From an uncultured Clostridia bacterium (GTDB taxonomy: Bacteria; Bacillota; Clostridia; UMGS1810), in the NCBI GenBank assembly GCA_937959315.1, contig CALGRC010000165.1, positions 1-13,720 of the forward strand: 13,720 bases of DNA, given 5' to 3'. The notes beneath the pieces were generated by a model, which made no database searches, had not been told where the DNA came from, and worked only from the letters and a program-made list of their open reading frames with translations. Shown piece after piece: positions 1 through 7,154 of the stretch; position 1 is the stretch's first letter, and each line of letters opens with the position of its first letter. Both the position numbers and the translations under genes were made by a program.

Positions 1-314
1 CAAACCGCGCCCTTTCCGTTGGCAGCCATACAGCCTGCCAATTCCAATTGAAAGATGGAAAGCTTGACAATGCAATTGAATTAACTAAATTAAATGAAGA
101 TATTGTTCGGGTTGATAATACCAGCCTTACCACTGAAAAAGGCACCTATCTGCTTTCCGACGATGTGATTGCCTATCATGCTGGTTATGACGGCACTTTC
201 CGGATGATTCCACACAGTGCGCTATTATCATTAGACAGCGCCCATATGAGTGCATATTATGACAAGCCGCAAAGCAGCGGCGGACGCATCCGTATTATTA
301 TCGTGTTGGATTAA
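1..314 (+). CDS. C-terminal part of an unidentified protein, cut by the left window edge
   Basis: The reading frame is open from base 3 to a TAA at 312-314, so the gene starts outside the window and about 103 residues are visible. A TTG at 48 is in frame, but the coding frame continues upstream of it and no ribosome-binding site precedes it. No catalytic motif is visible. The text is beta-rich: short strands such as GTYLLSDDVIAYH alternate with polar turns, and the protein ends in a YYDK...GGRIRIIIV strand pair. That ending resembles the end of the exported protein at 10897-11889 (FYDK...GGRPRVITV). This suggests a shared C-terminal beta module of the kind seen in clostridial cell-surface proteins; that last step is inference. 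The stop lies 22 bases before the -35 box of the downstream gene, with no clear terminator between. The function is not recognised. Confidence 0.6.
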   Translation, partial: NRALSVGSHTACQFQLKDGKLDNAIELTKLNEDIVRVDNTSLTTEKGTYLLSDDVIAYHAGYDGTFRMIPHSALLSLDSAHMSAYYDKPQSSGGRIRIIIVLD

Positions 315-335
315 GCTTATTTTTATAAAAAAGGA

Positions 336-364
336 TTGACAACAAAGATAAAAACATATATAAT
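336..364 (+). promoter_or_regulatory. Consensus sigma-A promoter for the MATE gene
   Basis: TTGACA at 336-341 and TATAAT at 359-364 match the vegetative consensus perfectly and are separated by exactly 17 bases of AT-rich sequence. Transcription should start near 370-372, giving a leader of about 110 bases before the start codon. So strong a promoter upstream of a strong hairpin and U-tract suggests that expression is set by termination in the leader and not at initiation. Confidence 0.88.
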
Positions 365-403
365 AACTATAATTTATATTTCATCACCGCCGGGTGAAAA
401 AGC

Positions 404-467
404 AAGCGCTGGATTTCGTATCATTAGGCCTTTGAAGATACGAAACATCCAACGCTTTTTTATTTTT
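404..467 (+). terminator. Intrinsic terminator in the MATE leader, candidate attenuator
   Basis: The 5' arm at 404-422 pairs with the 3' arm at 437-457. Three helical blocks are visible: AAGCG/CGCTT, TGGAT/ATCCA and TTCGTATC/GATACGAA. They are interrupted by one C/A mismatch (409/452) and a two-base bulge (445-446). The 14-base loop contains the palindrome AGGCCT. The stem is followed by a U-tract with one interruption (456-467). The structure lies downstream of the promoter and only 2 bases before the AGGAGG ribosome-binding site at 470-475, so it would cut off the MATE transcript unless read through. A smaller hairpin (TCACC/GGTGA, 384-397) precedes it. No known riboswitch class was recognised. 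A conventional terminator for the left-edge gene is the alternative reading, but the promoter lies in between. Confidence 0.8.
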
Positions 468-481
468 CTAGGAGGATAAGC

Positions 482-1795
482 ATGAAACAGCAACCATTTT
501 TATCGGTTTTTTTGAAGTACACCAGTTTAAGTGTCCTAGGTATGATTGGGCTGTCCTGTTACATTTTAGCAGATACATTTTTTGTATCCTTAGGGCTCGG
601 CACAAATGGCCTGACAGCACTAAATTTGGCAATCCCTATCTATAATTTTATTCATGGAACTGGCCTTATGCTCGGTATGGGCGGTGCAACCCGATATTCC
701 ATATGTAAAAATGTAAACCGAAGAAATGCAGACGTCATTTTTACCAACACATTGTATTTGACGGCCGGGTTCGCCTGTTTTTTTGTGTGCGGCCTTTTAT
801 TTTCCAAGCCAATTACCTACCTTTTGGGGGCTGATAAAACGGTATTCCAAATGACCGAAACTTATCTGCGCGTCATCCTGTTATTTTCCCCTGCATTTCT
901 GTTAAACGATCTATTGATTTGTTTTGTGAGGAATGATGAAAACCCCAAATTAGCAATGATTGCTATGTTAACCGGAAGCCTATCAAATATAATCTTAGAT
1001 TATGTGTTCATTTTTCCGCTTAAAATGGGGATTTTTGGAGCAGTTTTTGCAACTGGGCTGGCGCCTGTCATCAGTGTGCTGGTATTATCTGTGCACAAAC
1101 TGCAAAAGAAAAATCAATTTCATATTACTGCAGAAAAACCGCAAGTCAGACAGGCGATATCCACGTTATCTATTGGCGTTCCATCACTCGTTGCCGAAGT
1201 ATCTTCCGGTATTGTTATTATCATTTTCAACAGCATGTTCCTCCGCTTACAGGGCAATATTGCAGTCGCTGCCTATGGAGTAGTTGCAAACCTCTCGCTT
1301 GTTGTTATCGCTATTTTTACAGGGATTGCGCAAGGGATACAGCCGCTTATCAGCAGTGCATACGGCAAAAAGGATAAGCAGAATATCCATACGATTTTAC
1401 TTTATGCATTTGTGTCTATTTTTTTACTTTCAGTTGTCATTTACAGCATTATTTTTTATGGTGCAAACCCAATTGCACAAATTTTTAACCGTGAAGGGAA
1501 TATGGAAATGCAGACATTGGCGGTTGACGGATTACGTATATACTTTGTTGCAACATTTTTTGTCAGTTTCAACATCATCCTATCGGCGTTTTTTGCCTCT
1601 ATCAACCGTCCAAGGCCTGCACAAGCGATTTCGCTGCTCCGTGGGTTTTTCCTCATCATCCCTATGGCCTATTTTTTATCCTGGCTGTGGCACAGTACCG
1701 GCGTGTGGATGGCTTTTCCTGCTACTGAATTATGCGTAGCCATACTGGGTATTTGTATTTTTTGCAACTATCATAAAACCCAAAAAGGAAGATAA
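482..1795 (+). CDS. MATE family multidrug/cation antiporter (MepA-like)
   Basis: This is a 437-residue polytopic membrane protein. The length and about 12 hydrophobic segments are typical of the MATE family, which exports cationic drugs or metabolites using a Na+ or H+ gradient. The N-terminal text (ADTFFVSLGLGTNGLTALNLAIP) and the following GLMLGMGGATRYS region match the MepA/DinF-like branch. The second half repeats the fold, starting near residue 235 (SIGVPSLVAEVSSG) with a GIAQGIQPLISSAYG motif near 282. The start is fixed by AGGAGG at 470-475, six bases before the ATG. Expression is probably controlled by the hairpin in its leader. Base composition is low: 60-base samples at 601, 961 and 1381 are about 37, 33 and 27% GC, against 55-62% in samples from the pur genes. 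That fits a different origin. The substrate cannot be predicted. Confidence 0.9.
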   Translation: MKQQPFLSVFLKYTSLSVLGMIGLSCYILADTFFVSLGLGTNGLTALNLAIPIYNFIHGTGLMLGMGGATRYSICKNVNRRNADVIFTNTLYLTAGFACFFVCGLLFSKPITYLLGADKTVFQMTETYLRVILLFSPAFLLNDLLICFVRNDENPKLAMIAMLTGSLSNIILDYVFIFPLKMGIFGAVFATGLAPVISVLVLSVHKLQKKNQFHITAEKPQVRQAISTLSIGVPSLVAEVSSGIVIIIFNSMFLRLQGNIAVAAYGVVANLSLVVIAIFTGIAQGIQPLISSAYGKKDKQNIHTILLYAFVSIFLLSVVIYSIIFYGANPIAQIFNREGNMEMQTLAVDGLRIYFVATFFVSFNIILSAFFASINRPRPAQAISLLRGFFLIIPMAYFLSWLWHSTGVWMAFPATELCVAILGICIFCNYHKTQKGR

Positions 1796-1817
1796 AGCTT
1801 CCTCCTTTTTAGGTTTT
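1775..1817. terminator. Bidirectional terminator between convergent genes
   Basis: A long inverted repeat pairs AAAACC (1775-1780) with GGTTTT (1812-1817) and AAAAAGG (1782-1788) with CCTTTTT (1804-1810), with a single C/A mismatch between the blocks and a short inner stem. The A-rich left arm and T-rich right arm give each strand a terminal U-tract. It spans the end of the MATE gene (stop at 1793-1795) and the end of the amidohydrolase gene (stop at 1809-1811), so it can end both transcripts. Confidence 0.8.
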
Positions 1818-2612
1818 ATGAAAAAACAATTGCTGGGTATTTTGATACAGTATCTTTTCCTGTTCATCCTCCGTCAAACCCAGCGCGTCAAAATGCTCAA
1901 AATTATAGTCGTACCGGTCGATCGGATAATCGGTGCCAAACAGCACCCGGTCAATATCATGCTTCCGGATGATGGAAACTATCTGCTCGTGGCTAAGGCG
2001 GTGATAGACACTGGACGTGTCAATATATACATCCCGGCCAATTAGATATTCACATGCTTCCTCCCACCGCATATAACCGCCCAGGTGCGCCGCAATGACG
2101 GTCAGGTTTGGAAAATCATCCATCACTTTTGCCAGGCGCTTTGGCGATGAATAGTCAAAGTTTTCATCCCCGGTGTGGAACAGCACCGGCAGTTTTTCTG
2201 CCTGCAACAATTCATAGACCGGATACATCCGCGGGTCGTCAATGTTGAACTGCTGAAAATCCGGGTGCAGCTTAATGCCCTTTAGCCCCAACCGTTTGAT
2301 GCGCGCTACTTCCGCTTCAAATGGCTGGTAATCCGGATGCAGCGAGCCAAGCCCGGCAATGGTTTCACTGATATGCGCGGCTGTAAATGTATTGACATTT
2401 TCCACCTGTTCCGCTTTGGTGGCGGTTGAAAATACCACCAACTTCGTAATGCCCGCTTGCTTGGCCTCTTTTGTCAGATCTGCAAATGTCCCTTTGCCAT
2501 GGATGATATAATGGTAATATTTCCCAAGATGTTCCGTCGCTTTGTCCGCAATTTTTTCCGGGAAAATATGCGTGTGTACATCAATGATTTTGCGTTTTTC
2601 CATGTTCTTCAT
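1809..2612 (-). CDS. Amidohydrolase family (amidohydrolase_2) metal-dependent hydrolase
   Basis: The 267-residue protein is a cytosolic TIM-barrel hydrolase or decarboxylase of the amidohydrolase_2 type. Visible metal-site motifs, numbered from the chosen start, are DVHTHIF (His13, His15), KLHPDFQ (about 114-120), FHTGDE (His146), AAHLGG (His176) and FGTDYP (Asp228). Two ATGs are plausible: 2612 (AGGA 9 bases upstream) and 2603 (AAGGGG 11 bases upstream). The frame also extends to a TTG at 2642, but that codon lies inside the purD terminator hairpin and is unlikely to be used. The gene follows purD on the same strand, with a hairpin between and no visible promoter. Expression may therefore depend on read-through from the pur operon. 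The substrate cannot be told from the motifs. Confidence 0.85.
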   Translation of the reverse strand: MKNMEKRKIIDVHTHIFPEKIADKATEHLGKYYHYIIHGKGTFADLTKEAKQAGITKLVVFSTATKAEQVENVNTFTAAHISETIAGLGSLHPDYQPFEAEVARIKRLGLKGIKLHPDFQQFNIDDPRMYPVYELLQAEKLPVLFHTGDENFDYSSPKRLAKVMDDFPNLTVIAAHLGGYMRWEEACEYLIGRDVYIDTSSVYHRLSHEQIVSIIRKHDIDRVLFGTDYPIDRYDYNFEHFDALGLTEDEQEKILYQNTQQLFFHKT

Positions 2613-2629
2613 TTCCCCTTGTCCTGTTG

Positions 2630-2658
2630 AAAAGGACGGCAAAATGCCGTCCCTTTTT
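2630..2658. terminator. Hairpin after purD, bidirectional shape, probably leaky in the purD direction
   Basis: GGACGGCA (2634-2641) pairs with TGCCGTCC (2645-2652), an uninterrupted 8-bp GC-rich stem with a three-base loop. In the purD direction (- strand) the stem is followed by only four U (2633-2630) and then CAAC. In the + direction it is followed by C and five T, then AT-rich sequence. The weak U-tract on the purD side suggests partial read-through into the amidohydrolase gene. Confidence 0.7.
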
Positions 2659-2666
2659 ATTATTTA

Positions 2667-3929
2667 TTATTTCACGCCAATATCTTTCCGGTAATGCATA
2701 TCGGTAAAATGCACCTTTTCCACACCGGCATAGGCCTTTTTGATGGCAGCATCCAAATCCTTATCCATCCCGACAATCCCCAGCACCCGGCCGCCCGCTG
2801 TCAAATATTTGCCGTTTTCCGCCTTGGTCCCCGCATGGAAGATTTCAATACCGCCCAGTGCTTTTGCGTCATCCAGCCCGGAAATTTCATATCCAGTGAC
2901 ATATTTTTTGGGATAGCCGCCAGAGGCTGCCACCACACATACTGCAGCATTATCTTCCCATTCCAGTTTTATGGTATCAAGCCTCTGGTCAATCACCGCT
3001 TCAAAAATATCTACCAAATCGGTCTTGAGCCGCGGCAATACCACCTGTGTTTCCGGGTCGCCAAACCGCGCGTTGTATTCAATGACCTTGACGCCGTTTT
3101 TGGTCATCATCAGCCCAAAAAAGATAATCCCCTGGAATGTCCTTCCCTCGCTGTTTAAAGCCTGTATGGTGGGCAGCAAAATATTGTCATAAGTTTCCTT
3201 TGCAATGGCCTCCGAATAGGTGCGGCTGGGCGAAAACGTGCCCATCCCGCCGGTATTTGGCCCCTCGTCATGGTCATAGGCGCGCTTGTGATCCTGTGCC
3301 GATACCATTGGCAAAATGTTCTTACCGTCGGTAAAGGAAAGAATGGATACCTCCTGCCCTTCTAAAAATTCTTCAATGACCACCCGGTTCCCAGCGTCGC
3401 CGAACACCTTGCTGTCCATAATATCATGGACGGCAGCTTTGGCCTCTTCAAAATCCTGCGCAATGATAACGCCCTTGCCCAGTGCCAAACCTTCTGCCTT
3501 GATGACCGCCGGATAGCTGTTTTGCGCTTCAATGTACGCCAACGCTTTTTGGCTGTCGTCAAACACCTCATAGGCAGCCGTTGGGATATGATAGTTCTTC
3601 ATCAATTCCTTGGAATACACCTTACTACCCTCGATGATGGCCGCATTTTTACGCGGGCCGAACACCCGCAGCCCCGCTGCCTCAAAGGCGTCGACAATGC
3701 CCATTACCAGTGGGTCGTCCGGGCCAATGACTGTTAGATCAATCTGTTTTTCCTTTGCAAAGGCAATCAGCCCGTCAAAATCAGTCGCCTTGATGTCCAC
3801 ACACTCGGCCAGTTCTGAAATGCCGCCGTTTCCCGGCGCACAGTACAGTTTTTCGGTTTTCGGACTCTGCGCCAGCTTCCAAACCAGCGCATGTTCCCGT
3901 CCGCCGCTTCCTACCACTAAAATTTTCAT
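2667..3929 (-). CDS. purD: Phosphoribosylamine-glycine ligase (GAR synthetase)
   Basis: The enzyme joins glycine to 5-phosphoribosylamine using ATP, step 2 of purine synthesis, in the cytosol. At 420 residues it has normal length for a monofunctional PurD. Order of features: N-terminal domain with GSGGREHA (7-14) and GPDDPL (69-74, a variant of the usual GPExPL); ATP-grasp domain with KAEGLALGKGV (144-154), EEFLEGQE (186-193) and the DHKRAYDHDEGPNTGGMG signature (213-230); metal/ATP residues in EYNARFGDPETQ (284-295). The ATG at 3929 gives the standard MKILVVGSGG start. It is the last pur gene, 15 bases after purH, and is followed by a hairpin at 2630-2658. Confidence 0.97.
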   Translation of the reverse strand: MKILVVGSGGREHALVWKLAQSPKTEKLYCAPGNGGISELAECVDIKATDFDGLIAFAKEKQIDLTVIGPDDPLVMGIVDAFEAAGLRVFGPRKNAAIIEGSKVYSKELMKNYHIPTAAYEVFDDSQKALAYIEAQNSYPAVIKAEGLALGKGVIIAQDFEEAKAAVHDIMDSKVFGDAGNRVVIEEFLEGQEVSILSFTDGKNILPMVSAQDHKRAYDHDEGPNTGGMGTFSPSRTYSEAIAKETYDNILLPTIQALNSEGRTFQGIIFFGLMMTKNGVKVIEYNARFGDPETQVVLPRLKTDLVDIFEAVIDQRLDTIKLEWEDNAAVCVVAASGGYPKKYVTGYEISGLDDAKALGGIEIFHAGTKAENGKYLTAGGRVLGIVGMDKDLDAAIKKAYAGVEKVHFTDMHYRKDIGVK

Positions 3930-3944
3930 TGTATGTACTCCCTC

Positions 3945-5489
3945 TTAGTGTTTAAAGTGCCGCATTTTGGTAAACAGCATGGCAATGCCATACTTGTTGC
4001 ATGCGTCGATGGATTCCTGGTCGCGTACCGAACCGCCCGGCTGGATAATCGCCGTAATACCTGCCTTATGCGCCGCTTCGACACAGTCGGAAAACGGGAA
4101 AAATGCATCCGAGCCCATCACAGAACCTGCCACTTTATCCCCGCCGTATTTTATGCACAGTTCCAGCGCGGTAATCCGGTTGGTCTGCCCTGGGCCAATA
4201 CCAACCGACTGCAAATCCTTTGCCAGCGTAATGCCGTTGGATTTAGTATGCTTGACCAGTTTCCAGGCAAACAGCAAATCCTCCATTTCCTTTTCTGTTG
4301 GCTGTTTCTCTGTAACGCAGACCAAATCCTCCGGGCGGTACAATTCGGTATCCAACTGCTGTACCAAAAGCCCGCCCGGCACTTTAATCATACGGGTTTC
4401 ATCCTTGTCAAACGGTTTGTCAATATCTTTAAGCTCCAACAGGCGGATATTTTTCTTTTTGGAAAGGATGGCAAACGCCTCATCCGAAAAAGACGGCGCA
4501 ATAATGATTTCCAGGAAGATTTTTGCCATTTCCTCTGCCGTTTTGGCGTCCACCTCGCGGTTGACTGCTACAATGCCTCCAAAAATGGAAACCGGATCTG
4601 CCTCGTATGCCCGCACATAGGCGTCATAAACAGTATCCGCCGAAGCCACGCCGCATGGATTGGCATGCTTGGAAGCCACCACCGTAGGCTCTGTAAATTC
4701 CTTAAGCAATTCCAGCGCACCGTTGGCGTCGTTGATGTTATTATAAGAAAGCTCTTTGCCGTGCAACTGCTTTGCAGCAGTAATCACGCCGGTCTTATTG
4801 GAAATTTCACGATAATACATAGCGTCCTGATGTGGATTTTCGCCATAGCGCAAATCCTGCAATTTTTCAAACGTCATGGTAAAGGTATCCGGGAACCCCT
4901 TTAACCCCGCCTGCTTACGCAAATATGTCGCAATCAGCGTATCATACTGGCTGGTGTGCTCAAACACCTTATACGCAAGCAAAAATTTGGTTTCCTTTTT
5001 GACTTCACCGTTTTCTTTGAGTTCTGCAATGACCGTATCATAGTCTGCCGGGTCGACGACAACCGCAACATCCTGATAATTTTTAGCTGCCGCACGGATC
5101 ATGGTTGGCCCGCCGATATCGATATTTTCAATTGCTTCGGCCAGTTCTACGCCGTCCTTTAAAATAGTCTGCTTAAACGGATACAGATTAATAGCCACGA
5201 TATCAATGGGCGTCACGCCAAGCTCTGCAATCTGCTTCATATGCTCCGGATTGCTGCGCATGGCCAGCACACCCGCATGGATGGCCGGATGCAGTGTTTT
5301 GACCCGCCCGTCCAGGCATTCCGGGAATCCCGTCACATCCGATACATTGATAACCGGAACCCCCGCATCGGCAATCGCCTTCTGCGTACCGCCAGTCGAT
5401 ACAATCTCATACCCCAGTTGGTGCAGCCCTTTTGCAAATTCCACCACACCTGTTTTATCTGAAACGCTGATCAGCGCCCGTTTTGCCAT
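3945..5489 (-). CDS. purH: Bifunctional AICAR transformylase/IMP cyclohydrolase
   Basis: The protein catalyses the last two steps to IMP: formyl transfer from 10-formyl-tetrahydrofolate to AICAR, then ring closure. At 514 residues it is complete. The N-terminal IMP cyclohydrolase domain (about 1-190) shows SDKTG (10-14), STGGT (31-35) and GRVKTLHPAIHAG (61-73). The C-terminal transformylase domain shows RYGENPHQ (214-221), the catalytic Lys-His pair in KHANPCG (274-280), a GIGPGQTNR motif, SDAFFPFSD, QPGGSVRD and the usual MRHFKH end. The ATG at 5489 matches the family start. It lies 12 bases after purN and 15 bases before purD, consistent with one transcript. Confidence 0.97.
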   Translation of the reverse strand: MAKRALISVSDKTGVVEFAKGLHQLGYEIVSTGGTQKAIADAGVPVINVSDVTGFPECLDGRVKTLHPAIHAGVLAMRSNPEHMKQIAELGVTPIDIVAINLYPFKQTILKDGVELAEAIENIDIGGPTMIRAAAKNYQDVAVVVDPADYDTVIAELKENGEVKKETKFLLAYKVFEHTSQYDTLIATYLRKQAGLKGFPDTFTMTFEKLQDLRYGENPHQDAMYYREISNKTGVITAAKQLHGKELSYNNINDANGALELLKEFTEPTVVASKHANPCGVASADTVYDAYVRAYEADPVSIFGGIVAVNREVDAKTAEEMAKIFLEIIIAPSFSDEAFAILSKKKNIRLLELKDIDKPFDKDETRMIKVPGGLLVQQLDTELYRPEDLVCVTEKQPTEKEMEDLLFAWKLVKHTKSNGITLAKDLQSVGIGPGQTNRITALELCIKYGGDKVAGSVMGSDAFFPFSDCVEAAHKAGITAIIQPGGSVRDQESIDACNKYGIAMLFTKMRHFKH

Positions 5490-5501
5490 GTCAACTCCCC
5501 C

Positions 5502-6128
5502 TTACTCTCGAATGCGGACATGCCGCCCGTCAACCACTAATTTTCCGTCACAAAACAGCGCGATGGACTGTGGCAATATCTCCCACTCCGCCTGCTCCAT
5601 CACCCGTTTTTGTAAAATTTCCGGCGTGTCGCCATCTAAAATCCCCACTGCTTTTTGCAATATGATAGCCCCGCCATCCGGCACCGCATTGACAAAATGC
5701 GTCGTCGCACCTGTCACCTTGACGCCGTATTCCAACACCTTTTCATGGACATGCAGCCCGTAAAACCCCTTACCGCAAAAGGACGGGATCAGCGATGGAT
5801 GGATGTTGATAATCCTATTCTCATATGCCTGTATCAACGGTTCGCCCACAATGGACAGATAGCCCGCCATAACAATCAGCTCCACGCTGCGCGAGCGCAT
5901 ATGGGCAACAATGGCCTTATCCAATTCTTCCTGTGAGGCAAACTGCCTTTTGGACAGTACCGCCCCTTCAATGCCGGCTTTTTTTGCACGTTCCAACGCA
6001 TAAGCATTGGATTTGCTGGAAACCACCGTCACCACGCGGCCATTTTTGATTTTTCCGCTGTCAATTGCATCTAAAATAGCCTGCAAATTGGTACCACCGC
6101 CGGAAACCAGCACGCCAATGTTCAGCAT
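5502..6128 (-). CDS. purN: Phosphoribosylglycinamide formyltransferase (GAR transformylase 1)
   Basis: The enzyme transfers the formyl group of 10-formyl-tetrahydrofolate to GAR, step 3 of purine synthesis. At 208 residues it has normal length. The N-terminal nucleotide-binding loop reads VSGGGTNLQAI (8-18). The catalytic triad of the family is visible as Asn108 and His110 in NIHPSLIPSFCG and Asp151 in the VPDGGAIILQ segment that follows TGATTHFV. The ATG overlaps the purM stop by seven bases (ATGCTGA), so the two genes are probably translationally coupled. The folate-dependent route is used here; the formate-dependent enzyme PurT is not in the window. Confidence 0.97.
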   Translation of the reverse strand: MLNIGVLVSGGGTNLQAILDAIDSGKIKNGRVVTVVSSKSNAYALERAKKAGIEGAVLSKRQFASQEELDKAIVAHMRSRSVELIVMAGYLSIVGEPLIQAYENRIINIHPSLIPSFCGKGFYGLHVHEKVLEYGVKVTGATTHFVNAVPDGGAIILQKAVGILDGDTPEILQKRVMEQAEWEILPQSIALFCDGKLVVDGRHVRIRE

Positions 6129-7153
6129 AGCACAACACCCTCGCTGCCATTTGCCACTTCACCGATTACATACGCCTTTTCATCATGCTTTTGCAAGATT
6201 TCCAGCGCTTTGTCCGCATCCGACGGGGCAACCGCAAACAGCATGCCAATCCCCATATTGAATGTCCCAAACATATCCTGCTCCGGGATATTGCCTGTCT
6301 TTGCTATCAAATCAAAAATGGGCAGGATTTCCCAGCTCCCCTTTTTGATAACCGCCTGCTTGCCGTCCGGCAGCATCCGCGGGATGTTCTCATAAAACCC
6401 ACCGCCGGTGATGTGGGATATCGCCTTGACATGACAGCTCTTTATGACATCCAGCATGGGCTTGACATAAATCTTTGTGGGTACCAGCAATGCCTCGCCA
6501 ACGGTCATACCGAGCGATGCCTCGTATTGGTTCAACATAGAACGTTCCCCGTCCACATCAAATACCTTGCGCACCAGCGAATAGCCATTGCTATGCACGC
6601 CCGACGACGCAATGCCAATCAGTACATCGCCGGTTTCCACAGCGGAGCCGTCAATGATATGATCTTTACTGACAATCCCAACGGTAAAACCTGCCAAATC
6701 GTACTCGTCCACATCATAAAACCCGGGCATTTCTGCCGTTTCGCCGCCAATCAAAGCGCAATTTGCCATCACACAGCCGTCGGCAACCCCTTTGACAATC
6801 TCCGCAATGCGCTCCGGTACATTTTTGCCAACTGCTACATAGTCCAAAAACAGCAGCGGCTTCGCCCCCTGGCATACCACGTCATTGACGCACATCGCCA
6901 CACAGTCCTGCCCGATGGTATCATGCTTATCCAGCAAAAACGCCAGCTTTAGCTTAGTCCCAACGCCATCGGTCCCCGCAACCAGCACCGGCTGGTCCAA
7001 ATCCTCTTTAGACAGTTCAAACAATCCGCCAAACCCGCCAAGGCCAGTCAGCACGCCGCTGGTAAAGGTTTTGGATACATGCTGTTTCATTAATGCAACC
7101 GCTTTGTATCCTGCCTCAACATCAACGCCCGCAGCACGATAGCTGTCGCTCAT
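6122..7153 (-). CDS. purM: Phosphoribosylformylglycinamidine cyclo-ligase (AIR synthetase)
   Basis: The enzyme closes the imidazole ring, converting FGAM to AIR with ATP (step 5). At 343 residues it is typical. Motifs: YRAAGVDVEAGYKAV near the start, GTDGVGTKLKLA (60-71), CVNDVVCQGAKPL (88-100), GGETAEMPGFY (136-146), SSGVHSNGYSLVRK (183-196) and HITGGGFYENIPR (247-259). The frame stays open upstream to 7264, but that stretch lies inside purF and does not resemble PurM. The start at 7153 is chosen because GGAAG lies seven bases upstream and MSDSYRAAG is the family's N-terminus. It begins one base after the purF stop and overlaps purN by seven bases. Confidence 0.97.
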   Translation of the reverse strand: MSDSYRAAGVDVEAGYKAVALMKQHVSKTFTSGVLTGLGGFGGLFELSKEDLDQPVLVAGTDGVGTKLKLAFLLDKHDTIGQDCVAMCVNDVVCQGAKPLLFLDYVAVGKNVPERIAEIVKGVADGCVMANCALIGGETAEMPGFYDVDEYDLAGFTVGIVSKDHIIDGSAVETGDVLIGIASSGVHSNGYSLVRKVFDVDGERSMLNQYEASLGMTVGEALLVPTKIYVKPMLDVIKSCHVKAISHITGGGFYENIPRMLPDGKQAVIKKGSWEILPIFDLIAKTGNIPEQDMFGTFNMGIGMLFAVAPSDADKALEILQKHDEKAYVIGEVANGSEGVVLC

Positions 7154-7154
7154 G

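Noticed and set aside
371..470. Known riboswitch (guanidine, preQ1, yjdF) or T-box in the MATE leader
   Set aside because: No conserved core sequence of these classes was seen; only a small hairpin and the terminator are evident. An undescribed element is still possible.
1002..1739. Additional + strand open frames inside the MATE gene
   Set aside because: They are alternative frames of a conserved transporter gene with no start signals of their own.
2613..2642. TTG start at 2642 for the amidohydrolase
   Set aside because: The codon lies within the purD terminator hairpin and lacks a ribosome-binding site; ATGs at 2612 or 2603 fit the conserved DVHTH start better.
3933..4904. Long + strand open frame (323 codons) opposite purH
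   Set aside because: It lies entirely antisense to a clearly conserved enzyme gene, has no ribosome-binding site and no recognisable domain; it is a shadow of the codon use of purH.
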